A DNA stretch of 64,000 bases from Rhodanobacter thiooxydans. Its GTDB lineage: Bacteria > Pseudomonadota > Gammaproteobacteria > Xanthomonadales > Rhodanobacteraceae. The notes under the pieces were generated by a model. That model made no database searches. It saw nothing but the letters and a program-made list of their open reading frames with translations, and was not told the origin of the DNA. The stretch is taken from positions 124,001 through 188,000 of the forward strand of contig NZ_CP088924.1 in the NCBI RefSeq assembly GCF_021545845.1. The letters run 5' to 3'. Both the position numbers and the translations under genes were made by a program. Below are positions 9,147-18,334 of the stretch, one piece after another (position 1 is the first letter of the stretch; every line of letters begins with the position of its first letter).

Positions 9147-10270
9147 GCAACGATCTCCTGGTCGTCGACAGCATCGACGGGTTGATCGGCGCTCCCGGCG
9201 TGGCTGAGGTCGCGGTGCGGGCCGCGGCTGCGCCCACCAGCGCCAAGGAGGTCCGTGCACGACTGGTGCGCTGGGAAGCCCGTTTCGTGGGCGGCCACCC
9301 CAAGGCGACGGTGCGCGCTGTGCGCGCCGACTGGGGACAGTACGTCAGCTGGTGCCAGGGGCTACGCCGATCTCCCCTGCCCGCGTCGGTCCTTCAACTG
9401 GAGGAGTTCGTCCGTAGCGCCATCGTGCTGGGGCGCAAGCGCTCCACCGTGCAGCGCTACGTGTATACGATCAACCTCGTGCACAAGGCCGCTGGTCTGC
9501 CCTCTCCTGCCGCGCATGCCGATTGGCCAGAGACCTGGAAGATGCTGCTGAAGCACCTCAAGGCACGCGGCGGCCTCATCACCAAGCAGGCCGGCGCCCT
9601 GGAGTACACCGACGTCCAGACCATCCTCGCCACCTTGGGCGAGTCACCGCGCGATCTGCGCGACGCGGCGATGCTGGCGCTGGCGTCAGATACGCTGGTG
9701 CGCGAGTCCGAGCTGGTGGCCGTGCGCGTCGAGCACTTCGAGCACAACCGGACCAAGGGCGTCTGGACGCTCCTGGTGCCCTTCTCCAAGAGCAACCAGG
9801 ACGGCCGTGGGGATTATCGGTTCGTCGACGGACCCACCATGGACGGCGTGCGGCGCTGGCTCGACGTGGCCGGTATCACGTCCGGGTTCGTGTTTCTGCC
9901 GATCGGCGGGCGACCGAAGTCGCCCCCGCCCGAGGACGAAAACACTCTGGAGCTCGCGGGGCAGAACGATGTGGACTTACGCGAGGCCACACGGTCCGCT
10001 GATGAAATCCAGCCGCTGGGCGCGGAGCAGGTGGCGCGTATCTTCCGGCGCCGCGCGCGCGCCGCGGGGCTCGAACATGCGCCGACCGTGTCCGGGCATT
10101 CGACACGAATCGGCACAGCCAACGACCTCATCAATGCCGGCAAGACCACGGCGCAGATCCAGCACGCGGGAGGCTGGCGCAGCGCGGAGATGGTGAACCT
10201 CTATACGCGTAGGTCCCAGGCAGGGGTCAACGCTGTGGCGGAGCTGCGTGGAAGCTGCAAGCCGAAGTAG
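9143..10270 (+). CDS. Tyrosine recombinase/integrase
   Basis: 375 residues. N-terminal SAM-like core-binding domain (RWEARFVGGHPKATVRAVRA), then a catalytic domain with the tetrad in order: Arg187 in TLVRESEL, Lys216 in FSKSN, His319-x-x-Arg322 in SGHSTRIG, His341 in QHAGGW, and nucleophile Tyr354 in MVNLYTRR. It would cut and rejoin DNA through a 3' phosphotyrosine, for integration, cassette exchange or dimer resolution. It starts inside the RES stop codon (ATGA overlap). No flanking att repeats were recognised, so its substrate is unknown. It belongs to the phage-type integrase family, not XerC/D proper. Confidence 0.88.
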   Translation: MSNDLLVVDSIDGLIGAPGVAEVAVRAAAAPTSAKEVRARLVRWEARFVGGHPKATVRAVRADWGQYVSWCQGLRRSPLPASVLQLEEFVRSAIVLGRKRSTVQRYVYTINLVHKAAGLPSPAAHADWPETWKMLLKHLKARGGLITKQAGALEYTDVQTILATLGESPRDLRDAAMLALASDTLVRESELVAVRVEHFEHNRTKGVWTLLVPFSKSNQDGRGDYRFVDGPTMDGVRRWLDVAGITSGFVFLPIGGRPKSPPPEDENTLELAGQNDVDLREATRSADEIQPLGAEQVARIFRRRARAAGLEHAPTVSGHSTRIGTANDLINAGKTTAQIQHAGGWRSAEMVNLYTRRSQAGVNAVAELRGSCKPK

Positions 10271-10508
10271 GTGCTTTCGACCACTCGGCCAAGATCCGCC
10301 GGGAGGCAAGGCTGATCCGGGCAGTGCGGACAAGGGCTGGCAGCTGAGATAGTCGACTCGTTCAGCCAGCCCACGTGGACAGCGAGCACTCGCCCAACAT
10401 TGAGCGACCCATCAGTTGCTCGTCCCACGCACCTTGATCGTGCGCGGGGGGCCGCCACTTGGCCTGCCATCCTTTAGGCTTGTCCGATGTGACCACAGGG
10501 ACGTAGCG

Positions 10509-13500
10509 ATGCCGCCGATCCAACAAGACGCCAGCGAGGCGTTCATCGCAAAGTGGCGCGGTGTCACGGCTTCCGAGCTGTCCACCGCACAGAGCTTCGC
10601 GATGGACCTGTGCCATCTCCTTGGGGTGGAGCCTCCGCACCCAGACCCCGACCAGCAGTACATGTTCGAGCGGCCAGTCACGTTCGCCCATGGCGATGGC
10701 AGCAGCTCGGCCGGACGCATCGATCTCTATAGGCGCAGCTGCTTCGTCCTGGAGGCCAAGAAGCTTAAAGCGCCGACACACACCAAGGGCTTCGACGACG
10801 CGATGCTGCGCGCGCGCAGCCAGGCTGAACAGTACGCCCGGGCATTGCCCGCCGCCGAGGGGCGGCCGCCGTTCCTGATTGTCGTTGACGTGGGCAACCG
10901 GATCGAGCTCTACGCCGAGTTCTCGCGCTCGGGCGGCACTTACACGCCCTTTCCCGATCCTCGCAGCCACCGCATCGCCCTCGAGGACTTGGCCCGAGAC
11001 ACCGTCCGGGAGCGGCTGCGCAAGGTCTGGACCGATCCCCTCTCGCTTGACCCCAGCCGCGAATCAGCGCGAGTCACCCGCGAGATAGCCGGCCGTCTGG
11101 CCGCGTTGGCCCGGAGCCTGGAAGCCGCTGGCCACCCGGCGGAGAGCGTGGCGCAGTTCCTCATGCGCTGTCTGTTCACCATGTTCGCCGAGGACGTCAG
11201 GCTCCTGCCCGAGGACAGCTTCCGGATCCTTCTGCAGACCCACGCCGAACAGCCCGAGACGGCGATGCGCATGCTCTCCAGACTGTGGCAGGACATGGAT
11301 GGCGGTGGCTTCTCCGCTGCCATCGCCACCGACGTGCTGCGATTCAACGGCAAGCTGTTCAAGCAGCCCGACACGCTGCCCCTCACCCGGGAGCAGATCG
11401 CGCTCCTGATCGAGGCGGCCAAGGCCAAGTGGGAACACGTGGAGCCGGCCATCTTCGGCACCCTGCTGGAGCGTGCACTGGACCCCAGCGAGCGGCACAA
11501 GCTCGGTGCGCACTACACACCCCGCGCCCACGTGGAGCGCCTGGTGCTGCCCGCGGTCATTGAACCGCTGCGCGACGAATGGGGCGACGCCCACGCCGCG
11601 GCACTCACCCTGGCCACCGAAGGCAAGTCGGACGATGCCGTGCACGTTCTCCGCCAGTTCCACCATCGGCTATGCACCGTACGAGTGCTCGACCCTGCGT
11701 GCGGCAGTGGCAACTTCCTCTATGTGACGCTAGAACACCTCAAGCGGCTGGAAGGCGAAGTGCTCAATGCGCTCGACGAGCTGGGCTACCGCCAGACCGG
11801 CCTGGCCTTGAGTGGTGAGCGCGCCGACGCTATGGGCGGAGAAACCGTTGACCCACACCAGCTCCTCGGGGTCGAACTGAATCCGCGCGCGGCGGCCATT
11901 GCCGAGGTGGTGCTATGGATCGGCTATCTCCAGTGGCACTTCCGCACCCGCGGCGACGTGAACCCGCCGCAGCCGGTCATCCGCGACTTCCGCAACATCG
12001 AGAACCGCGACGCCGTGCTCGCCTATGACGCGGTGGAGTTGGTGACCGGGGAGCACGGTGTGCCCGTCACCCGTTGGGACGGCAAGACCATGAAGCGCTC
12101 TGCAGTGACTGGCGAGCCCGTACCCGACGAGACATCTCGCGTGCCGCTTGAGCGCTACGTGAATCCCCGCAAGGCTGCGTGGCCCGAGGCAGATTTCCTG
12201 GTGGGAAACCCCCCGTTCATCGGTACAAAGCGCATGAAGTCCGTGTTGGGCGATGGTTATGTCGAAGCGCTGCGCGCCACGTGGTCGGACGTGCCCGAGT
12301 CGGCCGATTTCGTCATGTACTGGTGGCACATCGCGGCGCTGAACACTACAGCCGGAAAGGTGAAGCGGTTCGGTCTGATCACGACCAATTCCATTAGCCA
12401 GACGTTCAATCGCCGCGTGATGGAGGGGCCCCTCACCGATCCCAAGCGCCCTATCTCCCTAACCTTTGCTATACCGGATCACCCGTGGGTGGACGCCTCC
12501 GACGGCGCCGCGGTGCGCATTGCGATGACGGTCGGTATGCCGGGGCGCGGAATTGGGCAGTTGGCACGCGTCATCGAGGAGCGGGAAACCGAAACCGACG
12601 ATCGGGAGGTCATCCTTGAGACCAGTCAAGGTTTGATCCATGCCGATCTGCGGGTTGGAGCGGATGTGGGGTCAGCCAGACCGCTAATGGCCAATGAGCG
12701 CATCGCAGGCATGGGCGTTGCCCTGCACGGGTCCGGCTTCATCCTGACGCCGGAGGATGCCGAACGCTTGCGGGTCCATGGCCCCGGAATCATCAAGCCG
12801 TACATCGGCGGCAGGGATCTGTTGCAACGGCCTCGAGAGCGCTATCTCATCGATTTTTTCGGGCTTACCCAGGTCGAGGCACGCGCAGCCAATCCCGCTG
12901 CGTTCCAGCACGTCATCGACTACGTGAAGCCCGAGCGGGATCACAACAACCGAACGGCGCTTCGAGAGCTGTGGTGGCGCTTCGGATGGGAGCGCCCTGT
13001 CCTTCGGCGATCGATGACTGGCCTAAGTCGGTATATCGGAACCACCGAGACCTCGAAGCATCGCGTCTTTCAATTCATAGACGGCTGCGTTCTGGCGGAT
13101 CACAAGATCCTTTGCATCGCATGCGATGACGCTGCGATCCTCGGAGTTCTCTCTTCGATAATCCATAGCACTTGGTCTGACACCGTCGGCGGGCGCTTAG
13201 GCGTCGGTAACGACCCCGTTTACAACAAGACCCGATGTTTCGATCCCTTCCCATTTCCCGAGTTTGATCAGAACGACAAGCTCGCCGGCTCGATCGCGAT
13301 GGCGCGGGTCGACCGAGACGGTCAAGCTGGCCCCAGAGAGGCTCTCGCCACCTGTCCATCCGAGCGACTGCGTGAACTGGGCGAACAGCTCGATGCTCAC
13401 CGCAAGCGTCAGCAGGCCACCCACCCCGACCTGACTCTCACCGCCATGTACAACGTGCTGGAAAAGCTCCGCGGCGGTGAGTCACTGACGGGCAAAGAGC

Positions 13501-14066
13501 GGGTGATTCACGAGCAAGGATTGGTGTCGCTGCTTCGCCATCTGCATGATGAGATAGACGAGGCGGTGCTGGATGCATACGGCTGGGCCGACCTGCTGCA
13601 CCTATTGCGGGTGGCCCATGGCAACGATGTACCAGCGGCGAATACGAGTCGCGAAGACGCCCAGCGTGCGTTCGACGAAGTGCTGCTGGAGCGGCTTGTG
13701 GCACTCAATTCCAATCGTGCCGCCGAGGAGGCACGCGGTCAGGTGATGTGGCTGCGCCCCGCGTTCCAGAATCCCTCCGCCGAGGTCGCTCCCGATCAAC
13801 GCGATTTCCAGGGCGACTCGTTGGACGACGACGCCCCTGCAGCGGTCATCGGCAGAAAGCCGGAGCCCTGGCCCAAGGACGCCGTCGCCCAAGTGCGAGC
13901 TGTCGCAGATACCTTGGCCGCCACCCCGGTGCCGCTGGACGTTGATGAAATCGCTGCCCGATTCACCGCCCGTGGCCCGTGGAAAAAGCGCTTGCCTCAG
14001 CTGCTCCATATGCTGGTCGCGCTCGGCCGTGCCAGAGTCAACAACGGCAAGTATTCGACCCTGTAG
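10509..14066 (+). CDS. Single-chain type IIL (MmeI-like) restriction-modification enzyme
   Basis: 1185 residues combining endonuclease, adenine methyltransferase and target recognition. Seen: a PD-(D/E)XK site near the N-terminus (RIDLYRRSCFVLEAKKLK; Asp72, Glu82, Lys84); a helical linker; the SAM-binding motif DPACGSGNFLYVTLEHL from about residue 395; catalytic motif NPPF near 566; a target-recognition domain (PYIGGRDLL onward to NDPVYNKTRCFDPFPFP); a C-terminal helical tail. MmeI-like enzymes methylate one strand and cut at a fixed distance, so one gene gives host protection. The ATG at 10509 was chosen at the domain start; the frame is open about 30 codons further up. Part of the recognition domain around 13020-13220 is lower in G+C, as expected for a swapped specificity module. 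Confidence 0.9.
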   Translation: MPPIQQDASEAFIAKWRGVTASELSTAQSFAMDLCHLLGVEPPHPDPDQQYMFERPVTFAHGDGSSSAGRIDLYRRSCFVLEAKKLKAPTHTKGFDDAMLRARSQAEQYARALPAAEGRPPFLIVVDVGNRIELYAEFSRSGGTYTPFPDPRSHRIALEDLARDTVRERLRKVWTDPLSLDPSRESARVTREIAGRLAALARSLEAAGHPAESVAQFLMRCLFTMFAEDVRLLPEDSFRILLQTHAEQPETAMRMLSRLWQDMDGGGFSAAIATDVLRFNGKLFKQPDTLPLTREQIALLIEAAKAKWEHVEPAIFGTLLERALDPSERHKLGAHYTPRAHVERLVLPAVIEPLRDEWGDAHAAALTLATEGKSDDAVHVLRQFHHRLCTVRVLDPACGSGNFLYVTLEHLKRLEGEVLNALDELGYRQTGLALSGERADAMGGETVDPHQLLGVELNPRAAAIAEVVLWIGYLQWHFRTRGDVNPPQPVIRDFRNIENRDAVLAYDAVELVTGEHGVPVTRWDGKTMKRSAVTGEPVPDETSRVPLERYVNPRKAAWPEADFLVGNPPFIGTKRMKSVLGDGYVEALRATWSDVPESADFVMYWWHIAALNTTAGKVKRFGLITTNSISQTFNRRVMEGPLTDPKRPISLTFAIPDHPWVDASDGAAVRIAMTVGMPGRGIGQLARVIEERETETDDREVILETSQGLIHADLRVGADVGSARPLMANERIAGMGVALHGSGFILTPEDAERLRVHGPGIIKPYIGGRDLLQRPRERYLIDFFGLTQVEARAANPAAFQHVIDYVKPERDHNNRTALRELWWRFGWERPVLRRSMTGLSRYIGTTETSKHRVFQFIDGCVLADHKILCIACDDAAILGVLSSIIHSTWSDTVGGRLGVGNDPVYNKTRCFDPFPFPEFDQNDKLAGSIAMARVDRDGQAGPREALATCPSERLRELGEQLDAHRKRQQATHPDLTLTAMYNVLEKLRGGESLTGKERVIHEQGLVSLLRHLHDEIDEAVLDAYGWADLLHLLRVAHGNDVPAANTSREDAQRAFDEVLLERLVALNSNRAAEEARGQVMWLRPAFQNPSAEVAPDQRDFQGDSLDDDAPAAVIGRKPEPWPKDAVAQVRAVADTLAATPVPLDVDEIAARFTARGPWKKRLPQLLHMLVALGRARVNNGKYSTL

Positions 14067-14133
14067 CCTACCAGCATCGCCCACCATGCCACTCAACGCC
14101 CTGTCGAGGCCGAACACTACTTTGCAGCCAGCC

Positions 14134-15225
14134 ATGACACAGATCACGTCTTACCTAAGGTCTTTTGCCGGCCTCGATGAAGCGATCGCCGCGTGCCCGC
14201 ACTCCACCACCCACGAAGACCTGGTGTGCGTGATTCATAGAGGAGCTTCACTCCGCTCAGCCCGCCTTGCAACGAGCCGCGGCGACAAGTGGCTCCTGCG
14301 GCGGAAAGTCTTCGCCGCCGACGGCACGCTCGTTGCCAACGATCACCAGGCGTGGCTGGCGCAGGAGGTCGAGCGGGACGACGGGAACGTTGCCGACACG
14401 TGCGCGCGCCTTGACGCAGCGGGGTATCGCCTTGGGCTCTGCCGGATCACGACGCTCTACGTCGTAGCCGCCGGCGACTCAGGGGCGGCCGCCGACTTCC
14501 TGCAGGTGGAGGTAGATCTCGAGGAAGAGATCATCGATCGTGAGATCCAGCCCGGCCAAGGATGGAGCACGCCACTCACACTTGACGCGCTTGTGCACGA
14601 GGCGGAGCAGGGCCCTGCCCTTTCCGACCCCGAGCGTCGAGTAGTTCGTGGGCCGACCTATCGCCTGCGGCGCGTGGTTGATGTCGGCGCCTGGCTTGGA
14701 GCGGCGGACGCACTGGAGGACGTGCGCCGCGAAGCCGTTCGCGACCGGCGCTATCGCGTCACCACCGCTGCCAACCCCGCAGGGGTCGTTCGGACGCAGG
14801 ACGAGCTCGACCTCGGGTGGGACCGGTACCCGACCAAGCACCGACGCTTCTTCCAGGACTGGGCCCGGTCCAGCGCCGGCCAACACCGGCTGTGCGACCA
14901 CTGGGTGCTCGACTTGAAGGACTGGACCGACCCGCGCACCGGCCACCGGTCCATGGAAATGATTCCCGTGTGGGCGTTCAACCGGCCCCTCGCCAGGGTG
15001 AATGCAGCCAAGGGGAGCGAGTACGAGTTCTACGGTGCGTTGGAAAAGCTCGATCGCCGCGTCGGCGTGCCTTTCGCGTGGTTCTTCTACATGGTGCACG
15101 GCAACCGGGTCGACGCCGACGCCGGCGACCGTGTCATCCGCGCAGCTGAAGCCGGGACCATCGTGATCCCTGAGCGCGACTATCGCGTCCTGAAGGACTG
15201 GCAGGCGGCGCCGTACGCCTTCTGA
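14134..15225 (+). CDS. Hypothetical protein downstream of the restriction enzyme
   Basis: 363 residues, no family recognised. Segments such as TYRLRRVVDVGAWLGAADAL and KHRRFFQDWARSSAGQHRLC suggest a soluble alpha/beta protein, and MIPVWAFNRPLARVNAAKG lies in the second half. No signal peptide or membrane helix. It begins 67 bases after the restriction enzyme on the same strand and may belong to its operon as a defence accessory, but no sequence motif proves that. ATG at 14134 is the probable start; another in-frame ATG at 14086 is possible and neither has a strong ribosome binding site. Confidence 0.6.
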   Translation: MTQITSYLRSFAGLDEAIAACPHSTTHEDLVCVIHRGASLRSARLATSRGDKWLLRRKVFAADGTLVANDHQAWLAQEVERDDGNVADTCARLDAAGYRLGLCRITTLYVVAAGDSGAAADFLQVEVDLEEEIIDREIQPGQGWSTPLTLDALVHEAEQGPALSDPERRVVRGPTYRLRRVVDVGAWLGAADALEDVRREAVRDRRYRVTTAANPAGVVRTQDELDLGWDRYPTKHRRFFQDWARSSAGQHRLCDHWVLDLKDWTDPRTGHRSMEMIPVWAFNRPLARVNAAKGSEYEFYGALEKLDRRVGVPFAWFFYMVHGNRVDADAGDRVIRAAEAGTIVIPERDYRVLKDWQAAPYAF

Positions 15226-15267
15226 TCGCGACTGGCCACATTTCCGCCCGCCGATAGGAGCAGGCCA

Positions 15268-15287
15268 CCCGGGGCACGAGCCCCGGG
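15268..15287. terminator. GC-rich hairpin between convergent genes
   Basis: Perfect inverted repeat CCCGGGGC, loop ACGA, GCCCCGGG, between the stops of two convergent genes (15225 and 15311). No T-tract follows on either strand, so it may act as a bidirectional RNA-end structure rather than a canonical intrinsic terminator. Confidence 0.45.
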
Positions 15288-15310
15288 CACCAGATCGCCA
15301 CTTCAACCGG

Positions 15311-16813
15311 TCACGACGCGCGCCTAGCTGCTTTACGCTGCGCAAAGAACTGCCCAAGATAGCGATTACGCGGGTCTGCCTTCTTTGCGCTAGCCATCGT
15401 GACCGCGCCGCTATCAAGCAAAGCTGACAACTCGTCAGCCCAACGAATTGCGCGGTGGGAGCGCAAGAACTCCTCAAGGCCTTCCCATCCGTCCCCCGCG
15501 GGAACGGTAGCATCTCCACGGATGAAGAGATCAGCCGCCGAAGCCGTTCCCTTCTTACCTTCGACCTCAAGGACACCGAGCACCGCGACAATCCGCTCCA
15601 GGGCCTCTCTCTCTTGGCGTCCACTCCGAGCCGCCAAGGTCAAAGCGATCTCGACCACGTCGTGGCCATAGGTGGCGCCCATGAACAGCACGTCGTTGAA
15701 CTCCAGCCACGTGTCGCCGGCGATGTAGTGGGCTTCGACCAGCATGCGTCGGTAGCCTTGTGCATACGCACTTTCGATCGACGGCAAGAACGGCAGCTGC
15801 TTGATCGGTTCAGGCACCATCCAATCCTTCGCCGGTGTTCCGCGGTGTCGCGACATGATCCTGGCCGCCGGCCCCGCATGATCCGTCAGTGCCAGCGCGG
15901 CGGCCAGCTGCTCGTAGCCTGTGTGGTCCGTGACGTTCGAAGACCCGAACAGCACCATGCCATGCGAACGCCCCGCAAGCTCCCTCCGCAGGGGTTCCAG
16001 CGCCGCACGCGGAATCGCATCGATGTCGGACGGCGCCTTGACCAGCATCGGCTTCGAATAACCGTGCGAGAAGGGACGCCGATCCTCCATCTGCCCGTCG
16101 TCGGTTATGACGCCTCGGAGAGCGGTGTGCGTGTCAGACCCTAGCGAACGGGCCATCAGGTCCAGGTCTTCACAGACCCGATCAGGCGTGGGCGTGTCGA
16201 CGAGAACGGCGACGCGATGATCTGAATTGAGAGCATGCAGGCATGCCATCTCCACGCGCTGGGCCGCGTCCTTCCACGCCGACTGGTCCAAGGCGACGGG
16301 GCCCACGACCAGTAACGTTCCGCTCGGAAGTCGATCAATCCCCTGCGACCACAACCCGTATTCACCCAGGTCGATGCTGCTCGCTGACCCGTTTGCGGCG
16401 CGCTCCGCGTAAATGAGCCCGCCGTCCGTAGCCTCCTCGTAGCGCGCCAGCAAGGCATCAATAGCCGTGGAGGATGTCGTTACATAGACGCCGGGAAAGG
16501 GGCCGCTGGGCCACACCTGCAGCGCGCCCCGCGGCGAAATGCCCTCCACCTGGGACAGCAGTTCCAACCACTCCCTCGCATCGATCTCGAGCGAGAACTT
16601 TCTCTCGACGCGATGAGCAAGGCGCGCGATGGACCCGATATCCAGTTCGCAGCCTGCAACACGTGAGGGAAATGCCATCACTTCAGGCCAGTTGCGCAGG
16701 CCTGGCAGCGCGGCGATCAAGTCGAGCGCTTGGCTATGGCCAATCACGCATGACGACTGCTTCAGGTGCTCGCGCACGCAAGCCGCCAACAGCTTTAACT
16801 GTGAGATATCCAT
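15311..16813 (-). CDS. Hypothetical protein with SHxQALDL...NW N-terminal motif
   Basis: 500 residues. The first 60 residues include IGHSQALDLIAALPGLRNWPE, a short motif shared by several plasmid and phage proteins, some grouped as glyoxalase-related; the rest is unrecognised. Seen further on: alternating strands (RVAVLVDTPTPDRV, HGMVLFGSS) that look like a nucleotide-binding or TIR-like alpha/beta layout, and a helical C-terminus with a basic tail. ATG at 16813 has GGAGT upstream; the frame opens 115 codons earlier without support. The start codon lies within an arm of a 10-bp inverted repeat, hinting at translational control. Confidence 0.6.
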   Translation of the reverse strand: MDISQLKLLAACVREHLKQSSCVIGHSQALDLIAALPGLRNWPEVMAFPSRVAGCELDIGSIARLAHRVERKFSLEIDAREWLELLSQVEGISPRGALQVWPSGPFPGVYVTTSSTAIDALLARYEEATDGGLIYAERAANGSASSIDLGEYGLWSQGIDRLPSGTLLVVGPVALDQSAWKDAAQRVEMACLHALNSDHRVAVLVDTPTPDRVCEDLDLMARSLGSDTHTALRGVITDDGQMEDRRPFSHGYSKPMLVKAPSDIDAIPRAALEPLRRELAGRSHGMVLFGSSNVTDHTGYEQLAAALALTDHAGPAARIMSRHRGTPAKDWMVPEPIKQLPFLPSIESAYAQGYRRMLVEAHYIAGDTWLEFNDVLFMGATYGHDVVEIALTLAARSGRQEREALERIVAVLGVLEVEGKKGTASAADLFIRGDATVPAGDGWEGLEEFLRSHRAIRWADELSALLDSGAVTMASAKKADPRNRYLGQFFAQRKAARRAS

Positions 16814-16875
16814 TGTTTCTACTCCAGGGCGTAACGTCCGGTGCACGCATTGCGGACCGCCCATGGAAACAATGG
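16810..16875 (-). promoter_or_regulatory. Inverted repeat overlapping the start codon of the 500-aa gene
   Basis: CCATTGTTTC at 16810-16819 and GAAACAATGG at 16866-16875 are perfect 10-base complements separated by 46 bases. On the minus-strand transcript the 3' arm contains the ATG at 16813 and the 5' arm lies in the leader, so pairing would hide the start codon. It could instead be two halves of a repressor operator. Confidence 0.4.
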
Positions 16876-17152
16876 TTTCAGGGTAGGTCTGCGGTCTTTC
16901 CGTCTTCGTCTTGCCCGGGAGGGCGCGTGCGGCAGGCGACGGCAGCCACCGCCGAATATACTCCGGCCGACCAGGGTGGCAAGCCACGCCGCCGTCTGGC
17001 GCCTCGCCGGCAAAGGCCAAAACCAACCTGCGCAAAGACGTCGCCTCGCATCGTTCGGCGACGGGAAACCACGCCCGGTGAGGACGGCGATCTGCGAGTT
17101 CGGCGCCTTCGCACGTGGGCACAATGGCTGCTCGTAACCGCTGAGGTGCACC
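16814..17152. other. Divergent intergenic region
   Basis: 339 bases between the 500-aa gene and the small membrane protein gene, which point away from each other, so at least two promoters should lie here. Apart from the inverted repeat near 16810-16875, no clear promoter boxes or further repeats were recognised. Confidence 0.5.
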
Positions 17153-17458
17153 ATGCAATCGTCATCACCGGTCCCTACCGGCAAAACGCGCTCGCCACGG
17201 GATCGGATGCTCATCGCCTTCCTGGTTCTCACCACCGCGCTCGACATTGCCCAGATCGGCGCGCTCGTTGTGGGAGTCCTGCTGTTGTTAGACCTCCTGC
17301 GAGGGGCACTGAACGGCATCACACCGCCTACGGCCGATCTCATGCTGTTCGGGGTTGCCGCCGCGGCAGGCGTCCTCTTTAACGGCATCGGTCATGCCCT
17401 CGAGGGCTGGCACGACAAAGCGGTGCTAGATTTCGCGGATGACGTACACACGCACTGA
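17153..17458 (+). CDS. Small membrane protein, two transmembrane helices
   Basis: 101 residues with two hydrophobic segments: LIAFLVLTTALDIAQIGALVVGVLLLLDLL and LMLFGVAAAAGVLFNGIGHAL. The N-terminus is short and basic (TGKTRSPRDR), placing it in the cytoplasm by the positive-inside rule. GAGGTG lies before the ATG. It overlaps the next gene by 20 bases, so the two are translationally coupled. No function assigned. Confidence 0.65.
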   Translation: MQSSSPVPTGKTRSPRDRMLIAFLVLTTALDIAQIGALVVGVLLLLDLLRGALNGITPPTADLMLFGVAAAAGVLFNGIGHALEGWHDKAVLDFADDVHTH

Positions 17459-17864
17459 ACTGGAAGCGCAACTTGCGGCCTTGGAGCAGTTGGCAGTGAA
17501 GCTGCTCACCGAGCACGAAGACCCCGCGGAATTCTGGCCAGCATTCGCCGCAGAGGCAGATGACTTCGTCTCGCGCGTCGGACCAGCTGACTGGGACTGG
17601 GCGGACGAGCGCTTGGCAGACATTCTGCGCCGTCACGGCGCGCCTGTGCGGGGTGCCTCAAGGGCTACCCTGCAGCAATACCTCGATCAGCTTGATGCGG
17701 CGATGCCGCACATGGTCCGCGGGTCGCCGACCTATGAGTTGTTCGCTGAGGCGTATCTTCCCCGAGAAATCTACATCTTGGACGAGGCTGGTGAGCTGAA
17801 CCAGGAATGGGCCCGTGAGCGCTTGCGCGAGATGCTGCTCAAGCATGGCGCGGTGTTTGACTGA
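17439..17864 (+). CDS. Hypothetical acidic protein, 141 aa
   Basis: Mostly helical and acidic (ELEAQLAALEQLAVKLLTEHED; FAAEADDFVSRVGPADWDWADERLADILRRHG). The C-terminal part REIYILDEAGELNQEWARERLREMLLKHG looks like a small globular domain. No family recognised. The gene overlaps the upstream membrane protein gene by 20 bases, and its stop overlaps the ATG of the SRAP remnant by one base. Confidence 0.6.
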   Translation: MTYTRTELEAQLAALEQLAVKLLTEHEDPAEFWPAFAAEADDFVSRVGPADWDWADERLADILRRHGAPVRGASRATLQQYLDQLDAAMPHMVRGSPTYELFAEAYLPREIYILDEAGELNQEWARERLREMLLKHGAVFD

Positions 17865-18078
17865 TGTGCTACTCGACGCAGGTTTGGGCGGCACATACCT
17901 GGTTCGCGCACGTGCATGGAGGCCGCGAGCTAGAGGCGGCGATCGAGGGCGACCTCGTCGCACAGCGAGCGCCTGGCCAAGGCCGAGGCTGCGCTCGCTA
18001 GCCCAAGCCTGCCAAGAATGTCGCAACCGCGACCGATCGGGGCAGCGATAGCACCGGCGAAGAATCCACGCCCGCCAA
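17864..18078 (+). pseudogene. Decayed SRAP/YedK (HMCES) gene remnant
   Basis: The ATG at 17864 begins MCYSTQVWAAH, close to the MCYSAQ N-terminus of SRAP-family proteins, whose Cys2 crosslinks abasic sites in single-stranded DNA. A linker typical of the family then appears in pieces: ELEAAI...LVAQ in the first frame, ERLAKAEAALAS in a second frame from about 17960, and KPAKNVATATDRGSD in a third from about 18005. The catalytic body (WGLIP-type motifs) is missing. At least two frameshifts plus a deletion make this non-functional. SRAP genes are commonly SOS-linked, like the dnaE2 at the left edge. Confidence 0.6.
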
Positions 18079-18148
18079 ACGCTGCGTTTCGGCGAACGGA
18101 ATGGACCTTGGGTGTCTACCTTGTCCGCACCCACACCGGAGCGTCCCC

Positions 18149-18334
18149 ATGTTGCCCACTATCGAATCCATTCTCGCCGACCCCTCCGCATCCGACTGGC
18201 TCAAAGCCAGCCTGACGGCCGCGCTTCCTCGCGATCCGGTCGATGCTGCCAATGACGCGTGCATGCTCAAGCACCTGCTCGAACAACGCTGCGATGCGGT
18301 GCTGCAAAACACCTATCGCTCCGAGGCGCACTGA
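18149..18334 (+). CDS. Small hypothetical protein, 61 aa
   Basis: Sequence begins MLPTIESILADPSASDWLKA and ends with a helical stretch including DPVDAANDACMLKHLLEQR. No signal peptide. GGAG lies eight bases before the ATG. The stop codon shares a base with the start of the DsbD-alpha gene (TGATG), so it is probably translated and coupled to it. Function unknown. Confidence 0.6.
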   Translation: MLPTIESILADPSASDWLKASLTAALPRDPVDAANDACMLKHLLEQRCDAVLQNTYRSEAH

